Source of the DNA: CALFML01 sp044222245
Lineage (GTDB): Bacteria > Myxococcota_A > Polyangia > Palsa-1104 > JAEUJZ01
Direction of reading: 5' to 3'
Length of the DNA: 64,000 nt
Assembly: GCA_044222245.1 (NCBI GenBank)
Contig: JBGANQ010000016.1
Coordinates: 68,062-132,061, forward strand
The notes below the pieces were generated by a model, which was given only the letters and a program-made list of their open reading frames with translations, was not told the DNA's origin and ran no database searches. Below, in pieces: positions 59,651 through 64,000 of the stretch. The position numbers and the translations under genes are program-made. Position 1 is the first letter of the stretch, and every line of letters starts with the position of its first letter.

Positions 59651-60211
59651 CTACCCCGCGCCGCGTGGCGTCCCGCCTTGGCGAACCGCAGGCCCTTGCC
59701 TGTTCGCTCCGGGCGATGGGTCGGCGGCGCGGACCCGGGCCGACCTTGGCTTGGGCAAGGTCACCATTCCGCAAGTCGGGCACTGCCGATCGCGCGCGGC
59801 TGGCGGGGCGCCGGCGCCGCGGGTAACCTGCCGGCAGCCCCCCGCAGCGCCCGAGTAATTCTGTATCTGCCGACGCCCAGGCGTCTTCCTAATCAGGGAC
59901 GTGAACGGAGATTAAGAAGTCCGCCTGCGAGGCGAATAAGAGCCCACCTGGACGAGCAAGAATACCTTTCATCGTGCTAATGGAAAGCGCTCCGCCTACC
60001 TTACCGTTCCGGCTGTGAGAAAGCTTCGAGCAGGCTTGGCTTGTCAGTCCGTGTTGCCGCGCTCGACCAGCAGCCAGACTCTACGAGGTACAAGAGCTGG
60101 CGCAAAATGACCAAGAAATTCGCCTACTTATCTTTTGCGTCGTCGTCATTGTCCTGTCAAAGTTACCTACAAGGACTGGCTCTGCAGCTCGGTAAATTGA
60201 CAGGAGGGAAG
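59651..60211. other. Intergenic stretch without a recognised gene
   Basis: 561 bases with no convincing ORF. The first half is G+C-rich; the part near 60080-60200 is more A+T-rich than the genome average seen here, as expected for the promoter region of the aldose 1-epimerase gene. No RNA gene, repeat or transposase fragment is recognised. Confidence 0.6.
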
Positions 60212-61381
60212 ATGACCTTCATCGGGAGGCGGATCGCGCAAGCGACCCTGCGCGGTGCGGCGCTCTTGCTGGCGACACGACCCGTGCAGGCCAGCGAGGT
60301 CAGTGAGTCCTCATTCGGGCAGCTGCCAGACGGGCGGGCGGTGAAGCTGCTCACGCTCAGCAACCCGAGCGGAGTCACTGCCAGGGTAATTACCTGGGGC
60401 GCAGCGCTCCAGGGCCTGATCATGCCAGACCGCAGCGGCCGGCGCGCGGACGTGCAGCTGGGCTATGACAGCCTGGATGGGTATCTGAACAAGGCCGAGT
60501 ACTTTGGCGCCACCGTGGGCCGCTACGCGAACCGACTCGCCCGCGGCAGGTTCACCGTGGACGGTCGCGCCTACGCAGCGCCGCTCAACAACGGGCCGAA
60601 CTCTCTCCATGGCGGCACGGTGGGGTTTGACAAGGTGCTGTGGGAGCTCGTCGAGATGCGGTCCGGGTCCCCTGCCCGGGTCACCCTGCGTCATGTCAGC
60701 CCGGACGGTGACCAGGGCTATCCCGGCACGCTGACCGTCACCGCAACCTACTCGCTCAGCGATGCCAACGAGCTAGCCATCGAGTACCTGGCGACCACCG
60801 ACCGCCCGACGATCGTAAACCTCACCAACCATAGCTACTGGAACCTCGCTGGAGAGGGCGCGGAGCACGGCGCCCTGGGCCATCTGGTGACGATCCCTGC
60901 CGAGGCCTATACGCCGGTTGATCAGGCGCTGATCCCGACCGGCGAGCTGCGCCCCGTGACCGGCAGCGTGTTTGATTTTCGCACCCCCCGCGCCGTGGGC
61001 GACCGGGTGCGCGATGGCCGGGAGCAGCAGCTTGTCTACGGTCGCGGTTACGACCATAACTTTGTGCTCGGCCGCGCCGTAACGACCCAGCCCCACCTGA
61101 TGGCGCGGGTCAGCGACCCGGTGTCCGGTCGCAGCTTCGAGCTGTGGTCCAATCAGCCCGGCCTGCAGTTCTATACAGGCAACTTCCTTGATGGGACGGT
61201 GGTGGGCAAGGGAAAGCATATCTATCGCCAGGGTGACGCCATCGCCCTGGAGCCGCAGCTGTTTCCCGATACGCCTAACCAGCCCAGCTTCGGCTCCGCC
61301 CGGCTCGAGCCGGGTCAGACGTATCGCAACCTGATCATCTACCGCCTCGCCACGGGTCAGCGCTTGCGCCGCCTGCAATGA
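60212..61381 (+). CDS. galM: Secreted aldose 1-epimerase (mutarotase)
   Basis: From ATG 60212, preceded by AGGAGGGAAG, the protein is 389 residues: a signal peptide ('ATLRGAALLLATRPVQA') and a GalM beta-sandwich with 'TWGAALQGLIMPDR', 'GATVGRYANRLARGRF', 'NNGPNSLHGGTVGFDK' (His133), 'TIVNLTNHSYWNLAGEG' (catalytic His207) and the catalytic Glu region 'AIALEPQLFPDTPNQP'. It interconverts alpha and beta hexose anomers, apparently in the periplasm. It is followed after about 25 bases by a secreted glycoside hydrolase, suggesting a polysaccharide-use unit. Confidence 0.93.
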   Translation: MTFIGRRIAQATLRGAALLLATRPVQASEVSESSFGQLPDGRAVKLLTLSNPSGVTARVITWGAALQGLIMPDRSGRRADVQLGYDSLDGYLNKAEYFGATVGRYANRLARGRFTVDGRAYAAPLNNGPNSLHGGTVGFDKVLWELVEMRSGSPARVTLRHVSPDGDQGYPGTLTVTATYSLSDANELAIEYLATTDRPTIVNLTNHSYWNLAGEGAEHGALGHLVTIPAEAYTPVDQALIPTGELRPVTGSVFDFRTPRAVGDRVRDGREQQLVYGRGYDHNFVLGRAVTTQPHLMARVSDPVSGRSFELWSNQPGLQFYTGNFLDGTVVGKGKHIYRQGDAIALEPQLFPDTPNQPSFGSARLEPGQTYRNLIIYRLATGQRLRRLQ

Positions 61382-61408
61382 AGCAAGACCTGTAGCGGAG
61401 TGTGGACC

Positions 61409-62558
61409 ATGAACAGTCGCGCCTTGCCTTTTTTGCGCTGTCATCGCCCTGCTGCAGCTGACGCCAGGCCCCGCCCTTTCGCGCGAGGTGTGGACCCCGC
61501 AGCAAGCCCGGGTCTGGTACGCGCAGCTACCCTGGCTCGTCGGCGCCAACTACGCACCCGCGACGGCCATCAATCAGCTGAAAATGTGGCAGGCCGACAG
61601 CTTCGACCCGGCGACGATCGACCGCGAGCTCGGCTGGGCGCAGCACCTGGGCATGAATACGATGCGCGTGTTCCTTCACAACCTGCTCTGGGGGCAGGAC
61701 GCAAAGGGCTTCCAGGGACGCCTGGAGCAGTTTCTCGCCATCGCCGCCCGGCACAAGATCAGGCCCATGCTCGTTCTGTTTGATAGCTGCTGGGATCCGG
61801 AGCCCAAGCGCGGGCCGCAGCACGCGCCGACTCCGGGCGTGCGCAACTCCGGCTGGGTGCAGGCGCCGGGGCGGGCGCGGCTTGCGGACAAGGCGCAGTA
61901 TGGGAAGCTGAAGGAGTACGTTGCAGGAGTCGTCGGTGCCTTTGCCAGGGATGGGCGCATCCTCGCCTGGGATGTGTGGAACGAGCCCGATAATGAAGGC
62001 GGCGGCAGCTACCCGCGGCAGGCCGACAAGCAGCTGCTGGTTAACGGCCTGATCGAGGACGTCTTCCGCTGGGCCCGAGCCGAGGAGCCGACCCAGCCGC
62101 TCACCAGTGGGCTGTGGCAGCATGACGACTGGTCGCCCGCCGCGCTGTCGGCGATGGAGAAGCGGCAGCTCAGTCAGTCCGATGTGGTGTCGTTCCACGA
62201 CTACAGCTGGCCCGAGACCTTCGCGCGGCGGGTGCAGCAGCTCACCAGCTACGGTCGGCCGGTCTTGTGCACCGACTATATGGCGCGCGGTAATGGGTCG
62301 ACCTTGGATGGCTCGCTGCCGATTGGCAAAAAGTATGGCGTGGCGATGATCAACTGGGGCTTTGTCGATGGCAAGACCCAGACCGGCTTGCCCTGGGACA
62401 GCTGGCAGCGGCCCTACACGCTGGGCGAGCCGGCCATCTGGTTTCACGAGGTGCTGCGCAGCGATGGAACTCCCTATTGTCCCGCCGAGGTAGACCTGAT
62501 CCGCCGAACGGCCGCGGCTCCCAAGGGCGTCGTGGCGCCGCTTCCCTATGTGCACTGA
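61409..62558 (+). CDS. Secreted GH5-like glycoside hydrolase, frameshift in signal-peptide region
   Basis: ATG 61409 with GGAG upstream begins a signal peptide, but the reading frame is lost in a run of six T (61429-61434). Removing one T joins 'MNSRALPF' to 'CAVIALLQLTPGPALSREVW' and on to an intact domain, about 382 residues in all. The uninterrupted frame alone starts only at GTG 61488 (356 residues). The domain has 'GANYAPATAINQLKMWQ', 'LGMNTMRVFLHNLLWG', 'ILAWDVWNEPDNEGGG' (acid Glu) and 'PVLCTDYMARGNGST'. Relatives as I recall have Glu in the last motif (CTEYMAR); here it is Asp (62274-62276). Cleaves beta-glycans by inference. Frameshift may be real or a sequencing error. Confidence 0.8.
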
Positions 62559-62604
62559 GCTTGAGACCAGAGGACAAAGGAGAGGAAACAGTTATTTTTA
62601 TTTC

Positions 62605-62628
62605 ATCCGCGAATCCGCGCATCCGCGA
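62605..62628. repeat. Three tandem 8-bp repeats (ATCCGCGA type)
   Basis: ATCCGCGA, ATCCGCGC and ATCCGCGA lie head to tail in the gap between the glycoside hydrolase and the membrane protein. The copy number is small and no function is evident. Confidence 0.6.
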
Positions 62629-62744
62629 TGGTCTGCCGTCCCTGCCTCAGTGGGCACGGTAGGTAAGGCGGCCAGGGCTCGGCCCATCACCAAAGTCTAT
62701 GTCTGGCTATTGCCTGGGAACGTGCCTGGGGACACCATAGGCTT

Positions 62745-63440
62745 ATGCGCACGTCAGATTCGCCTAGTGTAGACCCGCTGCTCCGGTCACGCTCACTCAT
62801 GATCCTGTTGTGCCTTGCGCTCAACGTCGTATGGATGGTGAGCTGCTCGCAGCTCGCCTCCTCTAGCTGGAAGACCGCGGCGGCGCTCATTGCGCTGGAT
62901 CTGCTGATAATGGGTGGCTTTGCGGCGCGCCGGCGGGACGCCGTGCTGGGCGGACTCCTTGTCGGTGGACTGATGTTTGGCGTGGTCGAGCTTGCGGCGG
63001 ACGCGTACCTGGTGAGCGTCGCCAAGACCTGCGACTTCTCGATCGATGGGGGCAGTCCGAAGCTGTGGTGCTCACCGCTCTACATGCCGCTGGCGTGGCA
63101 GGTCGTGGTGGCACAAATTGCCGGGATCAGCCTCTATCTTCACGACCGCTGGCGCTGGCAAGGACTGCTTGCCGCCGGCTTGTTCGGCGCGGCGAGTATG
63201 CCGGTGTACGAAGAAATGGCTCGCCTGGCTAAGTGGTGGCAGTACTCAGACTGTCTGATGATCCACAACACACCCGTGCACGAGATCGTTGCCTACGTGG
63301 TGATTATGCAAGCCATCGCCTGGGCGGCACCCCGGCTGCAAAATCCATCCCACCGGTTGCTTCGAGCGGCGACCTTGGGGGTCATCGGGGGGCTGGTTAC
63401 GCTCGCCGCATTTGTTATTACCTATCGTCTGATCGGATAG
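62745..63440 (+). CDS. Integral membrane protein of unknown function
   Basis: The 231-residue protein has about seven hydrophobic segments, beginning 'SLMILLCLALNVVWMV' and including 'VVVAQIAGISLYL' and 'GVIGGLVTLAAFVITYRLIG'. Loops carry 'CDFSIDGGSPKLWCSPLYMPLAW' and 'PVYEEMARLAKWWQYSDCLMIHNTPVHEIVAYVV'. The acidic/aromatic/His motif in the last loop recurs in small membrane proteins of unknown function. No signal peptide. It stands alone between spacers of 186 and 408 bases. Confidence 0.72.
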   Translation: MRTSDSPSVDPLLRSRSLMILLCLALNVVWMVSCSQLASSSWKTAAALIALDLLIMGGFAARRRDAVLGGLLVGGLMFGVVELAADAYLVSVAKTCDFSIDGGSPKLWCSPLYMPLAWQVVVAQIAGISLYLHDRWRWQGLLAAGLFGAASMPVYEEMARLAKWWQYSDCLMIHNTPVHEIVAYVVIMQAIAWAAPRLQNPSHRLLRAATLGVIGGLVTLAAFVITYRLIG

Positions 63441-63848
63441 CTCAGAGATGGGAATCTGGCACCCGATTTCACTGCATGCTGGACGGGGTCGGAAACGGGG
63501 ACAGACGCCGCGGCAGATCGAGCTCGGGCGCTTGCCGGCTGGGGCTACCAGCGCTCGTTCCGCAAAGAGCGCCCTCGTACGCCCTGTTATTCCGCGGAAA
63601 GGAGCCGCTCCGGGCAGACTGGCCGAGGTATGCGCACCCTTGGACCGAGACCGCACAAGTTGTACCCAAACTCACCCGGGAACTCGTGATTGGTCGAACC
63701 TGTAGGCTGCCTGAATTAAGCGCCGCTCCGTCGCTAAAGAAAAGTCCTTGGTATGGACGGTTCAAGCAAAATCGAACGCCCGTCGCTGACGGCGTTGTAG
63801 AACCGGCGTAGGATTCGATTTTTTGGGGCTGCGCAGCTCCCGGGCGCT
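63441..63848. other. Intergenic stretch without a recognised gene
   Basis: 408 bases with no convincing ORF. A phrase near 63489-63511 ('GTCGGAAACGGGGACAGAC') and another near 62729 ('GTGCCTGGGGACAC') resemble the short palindromic repeats that accompany REP-associated transposases in many proteobacteria, but no transposase remnant is seen. Confidence 0.5.
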
Positions 63849-64000
63849 CTAGGGCTTGTCCAAGATGCTCAGGAACCGCCCCGCCAGCGGCGGCGAGCTG
63901 CGGCTCATCTCCACAGCCAGGCGCAGCGCCCGCTGCATGACCTTGAACGCCGGCCAGGGGTCGCTCTGGTAGCTGCGCAGAGCCGCTTCCAGGGCGGTCG
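63849..64000 (-). CDS. C-terminus of an unidentified protein, truncated by window edge
   Basis: Reading from the window end on the reverse strand, one frame is open for 49 codons and ends at a TAG: 'TALEAALRSYQSDPWPAFKVMQ', then 'RALRLAVEMSRSSPP', then 'LAGRFLSILDKP'. The amphipathic, helix-forming composition is protein-like. No family can be assigned from this piece, and its start lies beyond the window. Confidence 0.65.
   Translation of the reverse strand, partial: TALEAALRSYQSDPWPAFKVMQRALRLAVEMSRSSPPLAGRFLSILDKP

Noticed and set aside
49020..59920. Shared 'GGACGTGAACGG' near 49032 and 59898
   Set aside because: A 12-base match with no further similarity is expected by chance in G+C-rich DNA.
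63485..63515. REP-like 'GGAAACGGGGACAGAC' phrase suggesting a transposase-associated repeat
   Set aside because: Only one clear copy, no paired palindrome and no transposase fragment nearby.
63812..63840. T6 run beside a GC-rich near-palindrome as an intrinsic terminator
   Set aside because: The T run precedes the stem on the plus strand and gives an A run after it on the minus strand, the wrong order for either direction.

Overview
The window is G+C-rich throughout and densely coding, with genes on both strands in short operons. Several gene types point to a member of the Myxococcota (Polyangia-like; inferred, not proven): eukaryote-like Ser/Thr kinases with C-terminal membrane anchors, a kinase-like pseudokinase, PEGA-repeat proteins, many lipoproteins of unknown function, lone tyrosine recombinases, a TonB_C/TonB-receptor fusion, and chains of response regulators with hybrid histidine kinases. 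No rRNA, tRNA or CRISPR array was recognised.

Layout. 0-8 kb: ferritin-like protein; an ArsR/SRPBCC pair followed by a decayed glutathione S-transferase; a WD40 remnant; a serine beta-lactamase-fold hydrolase; a zinc peptidase-like lipoprotein; an AraC/SRPBCC/unknown operon; a short methyltransferase. 8.2-11.6 kb: one Ser/Thr kinase gene cut in its catalytic HRD loop by a 2.07-kb insert flanked by a 7-bp direct repeat. The insert carries a catalase-like-fold protein, a Cys-rich lipoprotein and a Lys/Thr-rich secreted protein. 11.6-20 kb: cyclase-FHA protein, FAD oxidoreductase coupled to an ArsA-type ATPase, an OmpR/histidine-kinase pair, membrane and secreted proteins, and YbeY. 20-31 kb: six-PEGA/beta-barrel protein, CstA transporter, sulfatase-fold membrane protein with an upstream secreted protein, a lone integrase, and a DUF4846 protein. 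31-43 kb: pseudokinase, lipoprotein, Cys-less glutaredoxin, His-rich membrane protein plus TonB receptor, sugar transferase with radical-SAM/B12 enzyme, a minisatellite, and a second integrase.

43-54 kb: envelope proteins, a GH13 amylase lipoprotein, an alkaline-phosphatase-superfamily hydrolase, YqgE, a truncated FG-GAP lipoprotein, a MacA/LolDE-like export operon, a universal stress protein with an added Cys/His tail, and a secreted c-type cytochrome. 54.6-59.4 kb: a signalling island with a lone receiver, a receiver-Ser/Thr-kinase fusion, a hybrid histidine kinase and a receiver-histidine kinase. 60-62.6 kb: a secreted aldose 1-epimerase and a secreted glycoside hydrolase whose signal-peptide region carries a one-base frameshift in a T run. 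The window ends with an integral membrane protein and the C-terminus of a reverse-strand gene.

The main theme is signalling plus envelope function, with visible gene decay: an interrupted kinase, GST and WD40 remnants, a truncated FG-GAP gene, two frameshifted ORFs and one ORF lacking a start codon. Predicted catalytic sites are also lost or changed in several intact genes (pseudokinase, glutaredoxin, a receiver, a GH5-like hydrolase, a beta-lactamase-fold protein). Identifications come from reading motifs by eye; no database search was possible.
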